From Azoarcus sp031546845 (GTDB lineage Bacteria > Pseudomonadota > Gammaproteobacteria > Burkholderiales > Rhodocyclaceae): a stretch of 64,000 nucleotides of DNA. The notes under the pieces were generated by a model. It was not told where the DNA came from. It ran no database searches and saw nothing but the letters and a program-made list of their open reading frames with translations. The position numbers were made by a program, and so were the translations under genes. The DNA lies in the NCBI GenBank assembly GCA_031546845.1, contig JAVBJT010000030.1:1-64000 (forward strand), given 5' to 3'. How positions within the stretch are numbered: position 1 is the stretch's first letter; each line of letters opens with the position of its first letter. This document shows, piece by piece, positions 1 to 8,836 of this stretch.

Positions 1-126
1 GAAATACCAGTATTCCGCCGCCACCGCCCGCAACTTCGGCAGCACGGCGGAAAGGGCGCGCTCGGTGCGCATCAGACGGGACAGGGACAGCGCTTGCGCG
101 CCACGCAGCTTGAGAATTTCGGTCAT
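1..126 (-). CDS. purL: Phosphoribosylformylglycinamidine synthase, N-terminal fragment (cut by window edge)
   Basis: Only the first 42 codons lie in the window. They read MTEILKLRGAQALS and continue to AEYWYF, the typical opening of the long single-chain PurL of beta- and gammaproteobacteria, which converts FGAR to FGAM with glutamine and ATP in purine synthesis. The ATG at 126 gives an open frame to base 1. The gene is divergent from the nap operon across a 488-base spacer. Identification rests on the N-terminal motif alone because no catalytic domain is visible. Confidence 0.8.
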   Translation of the reverse strand, partial: MTEILKLRGAQALSLSRLMRTERALSAVLPKLRAVAAEYWYF

Positions 127-462
127 CGCGGTCGACACGGAGGCGGAAGGAACGCCGGGTCAGACCGGCGCATCGAAGCCGCGGATTATACCCCGAGCCA
201 TACCGGCCCCGCCGCGCCGCAACCATGCCTGGAAATGACGCGGGCGGGCGGCTTCGCTCCTGCACCACAGCCGTAATTCCGGCGGGCTTCGCAGAGGCGT
301 GGCAGCCATACAGCCCGGCGCATCCGCTGCGGCAGAGAACCGGCTGGCGCGGCAGTCATCGCCAGAAATACCCCGCCCTCCCCGGGACGGACGGGCTACG
401 GTTTTGACCGATATGTCGGACCGGCTCCCCAAACCGGGGTATTCCATTAAATGCACGGCTGC
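127..462. other. Non-coding spacer between purL and the nap leader
   Basis: No convincing reading frame; the short open frames have no ribosome binding site and no recognisable protein. It should carry the divergent promoters for purL and nap. A short CCGG-flanked dyad around 421-437 is the only other structure I see. A loose FNR-like half-site (TTGAT at 524-528) lies further downstream, inside the folded leader. Confidence 0.5.
185..190 (-). promoter_or_regulatory. Candidate -10 element for purL
   Basis: On the minus strand this reads TATAAT, a perfect -10 hexamer, about 60 bases upstream of the purL start. No good -35 hexamer lies at the usual spacing; that stretch is GC-only. Confidence 0.35.
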
Positions 463-586
463 GCTGAAGATACGGGGCGGCTCCCGCCTGTGATGGCATC
501 AGCTTCCGTCCACCCCTGCTCCGTTGATCTAGAACACAGCAACAGACGGAGCGGAAAGCCACCCGTCTCCACCTGGCGGAGGGGAC
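463..586 (+). promoter_or_regulatory. Candidate structured leader RNA of the nap operon
   Basis: Three consecutive stem-loops can be read by eye just before the napE ribosome binding site (AGGAGG, 601-606). Stem 1 pairs GCTGA 463-467 with TCAGC 499-503 and encloses GGCGG-CTC-CCGCC (476-488). Stem 2 pairs GCTCCGT 518-524 with ACGGAGC 546-552. Stem 3 pairs GTCTCC 565-570 with GGGGAC 581-586 using one G-U pair. The operon encodes a molybdenum enzyme, so a Moco-type riboswitch is one possibility, but I cannot match the consensus from memory. Confidence 0.4.
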
Positions 587-614
587 CCGGATCGGCTCAC
601 AGGAGGATGTTTTT

Positions 615-776
615 ATGGACGGGACGCCCCTGACCCACACAAAACGGCAGGAACTGCGCGCATTCCTGTTCCTCGCGCTCATTGCCGCGCCGCTGCTTTC
701 GGTTGTTATGGTCGGCGGTTACGGCTTCGTTGTCTGGATGCTTCAGCTTGTGACCGGCCAGCTGCCGACGCATTGA
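615..776 (+). CDS. napE: NapE, small membrane subunit of the periplasmic nitrate reductase system
   Basis: A 53-residue protein with a single hydrophobic helix (about residues 16-48) preceded by a short charged N-terminus (HTKRQELRAF), the size and shape of NapE. A strong AGGAGG ribosome binding site at 601-606 fixes the start. It is the first gene of napEDABC. NapE function is not well established in this family; it is thought to be an accessory inner-membrane component. The assignment depends partly on its place before napD and napA. Confidence 0.85.
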   Translation: MDGTPLTHTKRQELRAFLFLALIAAPLLSVVMVGGYGFVVWMLQLVTGQLPTH

Positions 777-839
777 TCCGGCCAGCGCCGCCTTTCTTCC
801 CGCGCAGCCTCCTCCCGCGACCACCCACAGGATTCCCGG

Positions 840-1130
840 ATGAGCGACATGGTCCATATCGCTGGCGTGCTGGTTCAGACCATCCCCGCCCGCGCCGGGG
901 CGACCGGCGATCTTGTCGCCGCGATGCCGGGCGCGGACGTTCACACCCGGGACTGCTCCGGAAAGCTCGTGGTGGTGTGCGAATGCTCCCGCGCGGAAGA
1001 CGTCCTCACGCTGATCGCCCGCATCCGCGATCTGCCCGGCGTTATTGACGTGGCGCTGGTGTACCAGCACGCCGAGAGCGCCGGGGAAATGGCGCGGGAA
1101 ATTGAACAGGATGCCGGGCAGGAAACGTAA
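840..1130 (+). CDS. napD: NapD, cytoplasmic chaperone for NapA maturation
   Basis: A 96-residue protein with the NapD pattern: an N-terminal strand carrying HIAGVLVQ, a central CSGKLVVVCE and the distal DLPGVIDVALVYQH. NapD binds the twin-arginine signal of NapA and holds the apoenzyme until its molybdenum cofactor is inserted. It lies 63 bases after napE and 24 before napA. Confidence 0.93.
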   Translation: MSDMVHIAGVLVQTIPARAGATGDLVAAMPGADVHTRDCSGKLVVVCECSRAEDVLTLIARIRDLPGVIDVALVYQHAESAGEMAREIEQDAGQET

Positions 1131-1154
1131 AAACACCGGGAAAGGAGAGCAGCG

Positions 1155-3650
1155 ATGAAACTGACCCGCCGCGAATTCATCAGGCATTCCGCAGCCGCCG
1201 CAACGGCCGCCGCCGCCGGACTTCCCTTCCCGGCGTCCGCCTCGAACGTCGTCACCGATGCCGCGCAGACCAGGCTGAAATGGTCGAAAGCGCCCTGCCG
1301 CTTCTGCGGCGTGGGCTGCGGGGTGAACGTGGCGGTGAAGGACGGACGCGTGGTCGCCACCAACGGCGACATCAACGCGGAGGTGAATCGCGGCATCAAC
1401 TGCATCAAAGGCTATTTTCTCTCCGAGATCATGTACGGGGCGGATCGCCTCACCGAACCGCTGCTGCGGATGAAGGACGGCAGGTACGACAAGAACGGCG
1501 AACTGCAGCCGGTGACGTGGGAACAGGCGTTCGACACGATGGCGGAGCAGTTCAGGAAAACCCTGCGCGACAAGGGGCCAGGCGCGGTCGGCATCTTCGG
1601 CTCCGGGCAGTGGACGATCTGGGAAGGCTATGCCGCCGTCAAGCTGTACAAGGCCGGGTTCCGTTCCAACAACGTCGAGCCGAACGCCCGCCACTGCATG
1701 GCTTCGGCGGTGGCCGGTTTCATGCGCACCTTTGGCATGGACGAGCCGATGGGCTGTTACGACGACATCGAGGACGCCGACGCTTTCGTGCTGTGGGGTT
1801 CGAACATGGCCGAGATGCACCCGGTGCTGTGGACGCGCATTACCGACCGGCGGCTTTCAGCGCCGCACGTACAGGTGGCCGTGCTGTCGGTGTTCGAACA
1901 CCGCAGCTACGATCTTGCCGATCTCACTCTGACCTTCGAACCGCAGACGGATCTGGCGATCCTCAACTACATCGCGAACTACATCATCAGCAACAAACGG
2001 GTTAACCGCGACTTTGTCGACCGCCATACCCGCTTCCTCGCCGGGAATACCGATATCGGCTACGGCCTGCGGCCCGACAACCCGCTGCAGCAGAAAGCGA
2101 AAAACGCCGCTGACCCCGGCGGCGGCAAGCCGGTGAGCTTCGACGAGTACGCCGCCTTCGTCCGCCAGTACGACCTCGATTCGGTATCGAAACTAAGCCA
2201 TGTGCCCAAAGACCGGCTGGAGCGGCTCGCCCGGCTCTATGCCGATCCAGATGTAAAGGTGATGTCGCTGTTCACCATGGGCTTCAACCAGCACACGCGC
2301 GGCACCTGGTGCAGCAACCTGCTGTACAACCTGCACCTGCTCACCGGCAAGATCGCCCTGCCCGGCAACGGCCCGTTCTCGCTCACCGGCCAGCCCTCGG
2401 CATGCGGCACCGCGCGCGAAGTCGGCACCTTTTCCCACCGCCTGCCCGCGGACATGCTGGTGGCGAACCCGAAGCACCGTGAAACCGCCGAAAAAATCTG
2501 GAAGCTGCCGCCCGGCACAATCCCGGAAAAGCCCGGCTTCCATGCCGTACAGCAAAACCGCATGCTCAGGGACGGCAAGCTCAACGCCTACTGGGTCATG
2601 TGCAACAACAACATGCAGGCCGCGGCCAACATTGTCGAGGAAGCCTACCCGGGATATCGCAATCCGGAAAATTTCATCGTCGTTTCCGACGCCTATCCCA
2701 CCGTCACCGCCCTGTCGGCCGATCTTGTGCTGCCCACGGCAATGTGGGTGGAAAAGGAAGGCGCTTACGGCAATTCCGAACGGCGCACCCAGTTCTGGCG
2801 CCAGCTCGTCGACGCCCCCGGCGCGGCGCGCTCCGATCTGTGGCAGCTGGTCGAATTCTCGAAACGCTTCAGGGTGGAAGAAGTCTGGCCCGGGGAACTG
2901 CTCGACCGGATGCCCGCCTGGCGTGGCAAAACCCTGTACGACGTGCTGTTCAGAAACGGAACCGTCGACCGCTTCCCGGTCAGCGACATCGAAACCGGCT
3001 ACGCCAACAGCGAATCGGCCGACTTCGGCTTCTACCTGCAGAAAGGGCTGTTCGAAGAATACGCCGGTTTCGGGCGCGGCCACGGCCACGACCTCGCCCC
3101 CTTCGACACCTACCACAAGGCGCACGGCCTGCGCTGGCCGGTGGTGGACGGCAAGGAAACGCGCTGGCGCTACCGCGAAGGCTACGACCCCTACGTGAAG
3201 GCGGGCGAAGAAGTGCGCTTTTACGGCATGCCCGACGGCAAGGCGGTGATTTACGCCCTGCCCTACGAGCCGCCCGCCGAAGCGCCCGACACGCAATATC
3301 CGTTCTGGCTGTGCACCGGGCGCGTACTGGAACACTGGCATTCGGGCTCGATGACCCGGCGCGTGCCCGAGCTGTACCGCGCCTTCCCCAACGCGGTGTG
3401 TTTCATGCACCCGGACGATGCGAACAGGCTGGGCGTGCGCCGCGGCGACCAGATCGAGATCAGCTCGCGGCGCGGCGCGATGCGCACCCGCGTGGAAACG
3501 CGCGGGCGCGACAGGCCGCCGCCCGGCCTCGTCTTCGTGCCCTGGTTCGACGCCAGCCAGCTCATCAACAAGGTCACGCTCGACGCCACCTGTCCCATCT
3601 CGCTGCAGACCGACTACAAGAAATGCGCGGTCAGCATCCGCAAAGTGTAG
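1155..3650 (+). CDS. napA: Periplasmic nitrate reductase catalytic subunit NapA
   Basis: An 831-residue molybdoenzyme that reduces nitrate to nitrite in the periplasm using a bis-MGD cofactor and one [4Fe-4S] cluster. It opens with a twin-arginine signal (TRREFIRHSAAA). The cluster ligands are Cys48, Cys51, Cys55 and Cys83 (CRFCGVGC then CIKGYF), and the molybdenum ligand is Cys181 in NARHCMASA. Length and motifs are normal for NapA. A Shine-Dalgarno AAAGGAGAG lies just upstream. The operon has no napF, napG or napH, so electrons should come from quinol through NapC and NapB. Confidence 0.98.
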   Translation: MKLTRREFIRHSAAAATAAAAGLPFPASASNVVTDAAQTRLKWSKAPCRFCGVGCGVNVAVKDGRVVATNGDINAEVNRGINCIKGYFLSEIMYGADRLTEPLLRMKDGRYDKNGELQPVTWEQAFDTMAEQFRKTLRDKGPGAVGIFGSGQWTIWEGYAAVKLYKAGFRSNNVEPNARHCMASAVAGFMRTFGMDEPMGCYDDIEDADAFVLWGSNMAEMHPVLWTRITDRRLSAPHVQVAVLSVFEHRSYDLADLTLTFEPQTDLAILNYIANYIISNKRVNRDFVDRHTRFLAGNTDIGYGLRPDNPLQQKAKNAADPGGGKPVSFDEYAAFVRQYDLDSVSKLSHVPKDRLERLARLYADPDVKVMSLFTMGFNQHTRGTWCSNLLYNLHLLTGKIALPGNGPFSLTGQPSACGTAREVGTFSHRLPADMLVANPKHRETAEKIWKLPPGTIPEKPGFHAVQQNRMLRDGKLNAYWVMCNNNMQAAANIVEEAYPGYRNPENFIVVSDAYPTVTALSADLVLPTAMWVEKEGAYGNSERRTQFWRQLVDAPGAARSDLWQLVEFSKRFRVEEVWPGELLDRMPAWRGKTLYDVLFRNGTVDRFPVSDIETGYANSESADFGFYLQKGLFEEYAGFGRGHGHDLAPFDTYHKAHGLRWPVVDGKETRWRYREGYDPYVKAGEEVRFYGMPDGKAVIYALPYEPPAEAPDTQYPFWLCTGRVLEHWHSGSMTRRVPELYRAFPNAVCFMHPDDANRLGVRRGDQIEISSRRGAMRTRVETRGRDRPPPGLVFVPWFDASQLINKVTLDATCPISLQTDYKKCAVSIRKV

Positions 3651-3659
3651 GAGAGCATC

Positions 3660-4205
3660 ATGCGCAGACCGCTTGCCGCATGCCTCGCACCGGCGCGCAC
3701 CCTTGCCGTTCCGGCCCTGGCCACGTCAGCCCTCATCACGTCAGCCCTCATCGCTCCGGCCTTCATTGCCCCAGCCTTCTCCGCCGGGCTCACCGACCAC
3801 GCGCGCGGCAACGTGCCCGTGATGGAAGAAACCACGCCGCCGCCGCTGGCGAACCAGGATAACAGCGACGTGCGCCGCGCGCGCAAATACGCCATGCAGC
3901 CGCCTGTGATTCCGCACAAGGTCGAAGGCTACCAGCTCGATAAAAACGCCAACCGCTGCATGATGTGCCACGCCCGCACGCGCATCCAGGAAAGCCAGGC
4001 GCCGATGGTGAGCGTGACCCACTTCATGGACCGCGACAGCAACTTCCTCGCCGAACTGTCGCCGCGCCGCTACTTCTGCCTGCAATGCCACGTTCCGCAG
4101 GCGCCGCTTGATCCGATCGTGGAAAACCGCTTCATCGACGTGGACACCCTGCTCCGCCGTGACGCCGCGGCGGCAGCGCCCGCGCAGCCGCGGGAGAAAC
4201 GGTGA
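3660..4205 (+). CDS. napB: NapB, diheme c-type cytochrome subunit of nitrate reductase
   Basis: A 181-residue exported diheme cytochrome that passes electrons from NapC to NapA. The heme motifs are CMMCH (about 100-104) and CLQCH (about 140-144); candidate distal His ligands lie in HKVEGY and THFMD. The N-terminus is unusually long (about 42 residues) because of short Ala/Ile/Ser repeats, including a perfect 15-base tandem duplication at 3723-3752. A later methionine cannot rescue a normal signal length, so the repeat seems to be part of the export signal. It overlaps napC by one base. Confidence 0.95.
   Translation: MRRPLAACLAPARTLAVPALATSALITSALIAPAFIAPAFSAGLTDHARGNVPVMEETTPPPLANQDNSDVRRARKYAMQPPVIPHKVEGYQLDKNANRCMMCHARTRIQESQAPMVSVTHFMDRDSNFLAELSPRRYFCLQCHVPQAPLDPIVENRFIDVDTLLRRDAAAAAPAQPREKR
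3723..3752 (+). repeat. 15-base perfect tandem duplication in the napB signal sequence
   Basis: The unit ACGTCAGCCCTCATC occurs twice head to tail (3723-3737 and 3738-3752). Each copy adds five residues (TSALI) without a frameshift. A looser Ala-Pro-Ala-Phe-Ile repeat follows. Confidence 0.9.
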
Positions 4206-4855
4206 TGCCCGCCCTGCTCCGGCGCTTCTGGCAAACGCTCGCACGCCCCAGCGTGCATTACAGTCTGGGCTTTCTCACCATCGGCGGCTTCATCGGCGGC
4301 GTGCTGTTCTGGGGCGGCTTCAACACCGCGCTGGAGGCAACCAATACCGAGGCTTTCTGCATCGGCTGCCACGAGATGCACGACAACGTTTACCAGGAGC
4401 TGCGCACGACGATCCACTTCACCAACCGCAGCGGCGTGCGCGCCACCTGTCCGGACTGCCATGTTCCACACCGCTGGACTTCAAAAATCGCACGCAAGAT
4501 CCAGGCATCAAAGGAAGTCTGGGGCAAGGTTTTCGGGAGCATCGACAGCCGCGAAAAATTCGAAAAGATGCGCCCCGCGCTGGCCCTGAACGAATGGCGG
4601 CGCTTCAAGGCCAACGATTCGCTTGAGTGCCGCAACTGCCACAAGTTCGACTATATGGATTTCACCCGCCAGAGCCGGCGCGCCACCGCCGCGCACTCGA
4701 CCAGCCTTGCCGACGGCAAACGGACCTGCATCGACTGCCATGCCGGCATCGCCCACCAGCTGCCGGACCCCGCCGCCGCCGCCGCCCTGGCGAAAACGCG
4801 CGGGCAGGCGGCGATCCCGGCGCTGCTGTCAGGAGAAGCGCCAGCCGCGCCGTAG
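4205..4855 (+). CDS. napC: NapC, membrane-anchored tetraheme quinol dehydrogenase
   Basis: A NapC/NirT-family cytochrome that oxidises membrane quinol and feeds NapB. One N-terminal membrane helix (about residues 20-40) precedes four CxxCH motifs: CIGCH, CPDCH, CRNCH and CIDCH. The total length (216 residues) is usual. The ATG at 4205 overlaps the napB stop (TGATG); an in-frame GTG at 4202 would add one residue. Confidence 0.96.
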   Translation: MPALLRRFWQTLARPSVHYSLGFLTIGGFIGGVLFWGGFNTALEATNTEAFCIGCHEMHDNVYQELRTTIHFTNRSGVRATCPDCHVPHRWTSKIARKIQASKEVWGKVFGSIDSREKFEKMRPALALNEWRRFKANDSLECRNCHKFDYMDFTRQSRRATAAHSTSLADGKRTCIDCHAGIAHQLPDPAAAAALAKTRGQAAIPALLSGEAPAAP

Positions 4856-4877
4856 CGGCAAAAGCGGGGAAGAGGAG

Positions 4878-4892
4878 CGCCCGCCGGGCGCA
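4878..4892 (+). terminator. Hairpin between the convergent napC and usp genes
   Basis: GCGCCC-GCC-GGGCGC, a perfect 6-bp GC stem 23 bases after napC. No T-run follows on either strand, so it may be only a weak or Rho-assisted terminator. Confidence 0.35.
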
Positions 4893-4939
4893 CCACGCCA
4901 CGCGGGAGCGCTGTCTGCTACATACACATACGGAAACGC

Positions 4940-5824
4940 TTACACGGAAACGAAAACGTCGCCCTGCGATTCCGCCAGAACGCGCTTGGTCACGCTGCCG
5001 AGTACGAACGATTCGAGCGTGTCTTCGCCGCGCCTCCCCATCACGACCAGATCGCAGTCCAGTTCCTGTTCCTGCTCGATGATGTTCGCGGCCGGGTCGC
5101 CGTGCGTCACCACGCAGCGCGTGGCATGGGGCGGCAGGCCCGCCTCCTCGCACAGCACGTGCAGTTTCCGGGCCGCTTCCTGCCTGGCGGCGATCCGGTA
5201 ATGGCTGATGGTGCTGCCGTCGATGCCCGCATAGCGCAGATGGCCTTCAAAAGGCACGTCGAACGCATGCAGCAGCGCGATTTCCGCATCCGGAGCGATA
5301 AAGCGCGCATGCTCGATCGCCCGCAGGGAAGAAGCCGAAAAATCGACCGGCACGAGCAGCATCCGGTAGGGGCCGCGCACGGCCTGCTTCACCACCAGCA
5401 TGGGGCACTTCGTCCGGGCGAGCATCCTTTCGGCGGTCGATCCCAGCAGCATGTGGCGCATGAATCCTTCGCCACGCGCGCCGCACACCACCAGCCCGGC
5501 CGCCATCGCGTCCGCCCCGTCGACCAGCTGTCCCAGCACCGGGCCGGACATGACGCGGGTTCCGGCGGAAACGCCATAACGCCTCTGCAGCGCGGCGGCC
5601 TGCTCGTGCAGCTTGCCGCGCGCCGCATCCAGCACCTGCTGCTGCAGCCCGTCGGGGTTTTCCATCATGAGCTGGCGCAGTTTTTCCAGCGGTGCGAGGT
5701 TCGCCACATGAGCGAGATTCAGCGGTATGTCCATCTGCCGGCTGATCATCGCCGCCCGCTCGACAGCATGGCGGGCGGGAGCGGAAAAATCCGTCGCGGC
5801 CATCATGGCATCCGGTTTCATCAT
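4940..5824 (-). CDS. Tandem-domain universal stress protein (UspA family)
   Basis: A 294-residue protein with two UspA domains. Each ends in the ATP-binding pattern GxxGx(9)GS: GARGEGF...LLGST in the first and GRRGEDT...VLGSV in the second. The start at 5824 (MMKPDAMM) is preceded by GAGGAGGA, so the longer upstream frame is not used. It lies 50 bases downstream of the antiporter gene on the same strand and probably belongs to its transcript. Usp proteins bind nucleotides and modulate stress survival; the target is unknown here. Confidence 0.93.
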   Translation of the reverse strand: MMKPDAMMAATDFSAPARHAVERAAMISRQMDIPLNLAHVANLAPLEKLRQLMMENPDGLQQQVLDAARGKLHEQAAALQRRYGVSAGTRVMSGPVLGQLVDGADAMAAGLVVCGARGEGFMRHMLLGSTAERMLARTKCPMLVVKQAVRGPYRMLLVPVDFSASSLRAIEHARFIAPDAEIALLHAFDVPFEGHLRYAGIDGSTISHYRIAARQEAARKLHVLCEEAGLPPHATRCVVTHGDPAANIIEQEQELDCDLVVMGRRGEDTLESFVLGSVTKRVLAESQGDVFVSV

Positions 5825-5873
5825 GCCTGATCCTCCTCTTCTAAAATCAGCCTGGCATCCCCCCACGCACTCT

Positions 5874-7595
5874 CTATGCGTGAGTGGAACCGGCAGCGGC
5901 CGTCTCCGGCTCGAAACGCTCCAGAATGTGATTGACCATGCCCCTGGCCAGTTCCGCCTCGCCAAAGAAAACCGTTCCGATATTTTCCTTCTCCAGCAAC
6001 TGGGACTCTTCCTCGCTGTGGGTGCGCAGCACGATCTCTATGCCGGGGTTGAGCGTGCGCGCGGCATCCACCATCTGCTTGACGTTGAGCGGGTCGGGCG
6101 TCGCCACCACCAGCATGGCCGCATTGGCGATGTGCGCCTGCACCAGCACCACCGGATCGGCGGCATCGCCCGAAACAGCCGCCAGCCCCTGTTTGCGCAG
6201 ATCCTCGACCAGCTCGCGGTTCTGCTCCGCGATCACATACGGAATGCCTCTTTGATCCAGCGCCCGGGCGATGCGCTGCCCCACCTGCCCATAGCCGACC
6301 AGCACCACCTGCCCTTCGAGGTAGCGGCGCTCGGTATCCATCGGCAGTTCGGCGTAGGGATCATCCCGCAGTTCCAGGCTGCGGGCGTACTGCGAACGCT
6401 CAAGCAGCCAGCGCCGGAACGGGTTGACCGCGGCGAACAGGAACGGGTTGAGCGCGATCGAAATGAGCGCCCCGGCCAGCACCAGGCTCATGCCTTCGGC
6501 GGGCATCAGCCCCAGTGTTAATCCGAGACCGGCCATGATGAAGGAAAACTCCCCGATCTGCGCCAGGCTTACCGCCACGGTCAGCGCGGTGTTGAGCGGG
6601 TAGCGGAATGCGAGCACCAGCCCCAGCGCGGCCAGTGTTTTGCCGATCATCACGATCAGCACCACGCTGATCACGCGCAGCGGCTCTTCGACCAGAACCG
6701 CGGGTTTGAACAGCATTCCCACCGCGACGAAAAACAGCACGGAAAACGCATCGCGCAACGGCAGCGATTCTTCCGCCGCCCGGTGGCTGAACTTTGATTC
6801 ACGCATCACCATGCCCGCGAAAAACGCGCCCAGCGCGAACGAAACACTGAACAGTCTCGATGCGCCGTAAGCGATGCTGATCGCCGCCGCGATGACCGAC
6901 AGCGTGAACAGCTCGCGCGAACCGGTGCGCGTCACCTGCCACAGCAGCCAGGGCAGCACGCGGCGGCCCACCACCAGCATCAGCGCGACAAACGCGGACA
7001 CCTCCAGCAGAACCCGCCCCACCGTGATCCACAAAGGCTGCGTCTGCGCCACGGGCGCGGGCGAGCTGCCCAGCGCGCCCGCCAGCGGCGGCATAAGCAC
7101 CAGCACCAGCACGCAGGCCAGATCCTCCACCACCAGCCAGCCCACGGCGATGCGCCCATTCATCGTTCCGAGCGCGCCATGTATTTCCAGCGCCTTGAGC
7201 AGCACCACGGTGCTGGCGCAGGAAAGGGAAAGGCCGAAAATCAGCCCGCCAGCCCAGTTCCACCCCCACCACCACGCCATGAGCATGCCCAGCGCCGTCG
7301 CCAGGCTCATCTGCACCACCGCGCCGGGCACGGCGATGCGTCTTACCGCCAGCAGATCGTTCAGAGAAAAATGCAGCCCGACGCCAAACATCAGCAGCAT
7401 CACGCCGATTTCTGAAAGCTGCGACGCGATATGGATATCCGCCACGAAACCCGGCGTGGCCGGGCCGATGATGATTCCCGCGACCAGATAGCCCACCAGC
7501 ACCGGCACCCTGATGCGCGCGGCGATAAAGCCGAGGATCAGGGCAAGGCCGAAGCCGTAGGCGATCGTGCTGATCAGGGAAACATCGTGCTCCAT
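5874..7595 (-). CDS. Kef/YbaL-type monovalent cation:proton antiporter with TrkA-N domain
   Basis: A 573-residue CPA2 antiporter. The first 380 residues are a multi-helix sodium/hydrogen exchanger domain (opening with LISTIAYGFG; GYLVAGIIIGP). The C-terminal third is an RCK/TrkA-N nucleotide-binding domain with GYGQVGQRIA and a downstream acidic strand end (VIAEQN). AAGGAGCGG before the ATG at 7595 sets the start. E. coli YbaL has the same architecture. Pairing with a tandem Usp suggests stress-linked potassium or sodium efflux, which is inference. Confidence 0.92.
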   Translation of the reverse strand: MEHDVSLISTIAYGFGLALILGFIAARIRVPVLVGYLVAGIIIGPATPGFVADIHIASQLSEIGVMLLMFGVGLHFSLNDLLAVRRIAVPGAVVQMSLATALGMLMAWWWGWNWAGGLIFGLSLSCASTVVLLKALEIHGALGTMNGRIAVGWLVVEDLACVLVLVLMPPLAGALGSSPAPVAQTQPLWITVGRVLLEVSAFVALMLVVGRRVLPWLLWQVTRTGSRELFTLSVIAAAISIAYGASRLFSVSFALGAFFAGMVMRESKFSHRAAEESLPLRDAFSVLFFVAVGMLFKPAVLVEEPLRVISVVLIVMIGKTLAALGLVLAFRYPLNTALTVAVSLAQIGEFSFIMAGLGLTLGLMPAEGMSLVLAGALISIALNPFLFAAVNPFRRWLLERSQYARSLELRDDPYAELPMDTERRYLEGQVVLVGYGQVGQRIARALDQRGIPYVIAEQNRELVEDLRKQGLAAVSGDAADPVVLVQAHIANAAMLVVATPDPLNVKQMVDAARTLNPGIEIVLRTHSEEESQLLEKENIGTVFFGEAELARGMVNHILERFEPETAAAGSTHA

Positions 7596-7816
7596 GCCGC
7601 TCCTTGTCCGGTTTTTGCCGCAATCCGCGCCCATGGCGCGCGCCGCCTCCGCGCGTCATATCCGCGGACACCAGCCCGAACCTACCTGGTTACAAAGCGC
7701 CGCGTCAAGACTTCTGGCCATTCCCCGCCCGGCGCATTCCCCGGTTCCGGCAATGCGCCCCACCCGGCGCAACAGCGCACAGCGCCGCCAGCAGCCGCGA
7801 TAACGCCGCTTCGTGG

Positions 7817-7822
7817 GATAAT
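7817..7822 (+). promoter_or_regulatory. Candidate -10 element upstream of hldA
   Basis: GATAAT, one mismatch from TATAAT, lies 40 bases upstream of the hldA start inside the 266-base divergent spacer (7596-7861). No clear -35 is seen. Confidence 0.3.
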
Positions 7823-7861
7823 TGACGGCTTCCCGTACGCGATCCACGATCACCTTCCGCA

Positions 7862-8818
7862 ATGCCCGCAGCCCTGCCCGACTTTTCCGCCGGCCGTCTC
7901 CTCATCGCAGGCGATACGATGCTCGACCGTTACTGGCACGGTTCAACGACACGGATTTCGCCGGAGGCGCCGGTGCCGGTGGTCAAGGTGGAAAACGACG
8001 AATTCCGCGCGGGCGGCGCGGGCAACGTGGCGCTCAATGCCACCGCGCTGGGCGCGCGGACCACGCTGGTGGCGCTGGTGGGGCGCGACGAAGCCGCCGG
8101 TCTGCTGCGCGAGCGTTTGATGGCGGGAGGCGTGGCGTGTCATTTGCTGGAGGCGCCGCAGCACCCGACGATTACCAAGCTGCGCATCATCAGCCGCCAC
8201 CAGCAGCTGATCCGGCTCGATTTCGAGGATAACTTCGCCGTGCTTGAATCGGCCGGCATCGAACAGGCGTTCGAGGCGGCATTGCCGGGGATGGGCGCGG
8301 CGATCCTGTCCGACTACGGCAAGGGTACGCTGGCGCAGGCTGCGGGCCTGATCCGCGCCGCCCGCGAACGCGGCGTGCCGGTGGTGGTCGATCCCAAGGG
8401 CGCCGATTTCGGCCGCTACAGCGGCGCGACGGTGATTACGCCGAATCTGGCGGAGTTCGAGGCGGTTGTCGGCCATTGCGCCGACGATGCCACGCTGGTG
8501 GCGCGCGGCGAGGCGTTGCGCGATGCGCTCGATCTGACGGCGCTGATGGTGACGCGCTCGGAGCGCGGCGTGACGCTGCTCGAACGCGGGCATGCGCCGC
8601 TACACCTGCCGACGCGCGCGCGCGATGTGTTCGACGTCACCGGCGCGGGCGATACCGTGGTGGCCGTGCTTGGCGCGGGTCTGGCCTGCGGGCTGACGCT
8701 GGCCGGGGCGACGGCGGTGGCGAACGCGGCGGCGGGCGTGGTCGTCGGCAAGCTCGGCACCGCCACGGTGAGCCTGGCCGAGCTGGGAGATAGCCTGGCA
8801 GCCGCGCCGGGTTACTGA
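7862..8818 (+). CDS. hldA: D-glycero-beta-D-manno-heptose-7-phosphate kinase (HldA/RfaE domain I)
   Basis: A 318-residue PfkB/ribokinase-fold sugar kinase that phosphorylates heptose 7-phosphate at C1 in ADP-heptose synthesis. Visible motifs are RAGGAGNVALNA near the N-terminus and DVTGAGDTVVAVL with the catalytic Asp near the C-terminus. It ends after the kinase domain, so the adenylyltransferase part of bifunctional HldE is missing and a separate hldC is expected elsewhere. hldD follows 18 bases later. Confidence 0.93.
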   Translation: MPAALPDFSAGRLLIAGDTMLDRYWHGSTTRISPEAPVPVVKVENDEFRAGGAGNVALNATALGARTTLVALVGRDEAAGLLRERLMAGGVACHLLEAPQHPTITKLRIISRHQQLIRLDFEDNFAVLESAGIEQAFEAALPGMGAAILSDYGKGTLAQAAGLIRAARERGVPVVVDPKGADFGRYSGATVITPNLAEFEAVVGHCADDATLVARGEALRDALDLTALMVTRSERGVTLLERGHAPLHLPTRARDVFDVTGAGDTVVAVLGAGLACGLTLAGATAVANAAAGVVVGKLGTATVSLAELGDSLAAAPGY

Positions 8819-8836
8819 AAAAGATGAGTAACCGAC

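Noticed and set aside
524..537. FNR-box-like TTGAT-N4-AACAC upstream of nap
   Set aside because: Only the left half matches; the right half has three of five bases, and it lies inside the proposed RNA stem 2.
597..1820. 407-codon open frame antisense to napD/napA
   Set aside because: It lies opposite strongly conserved genes, is rich in His/Arg/Gly as expected of a shadow of GC-rich coding sequence, and has no domain.
2193..3410. 405-codon antisense frame within napA
   Set aside because: Same composition artefact; no ribosome binding site or known motif.
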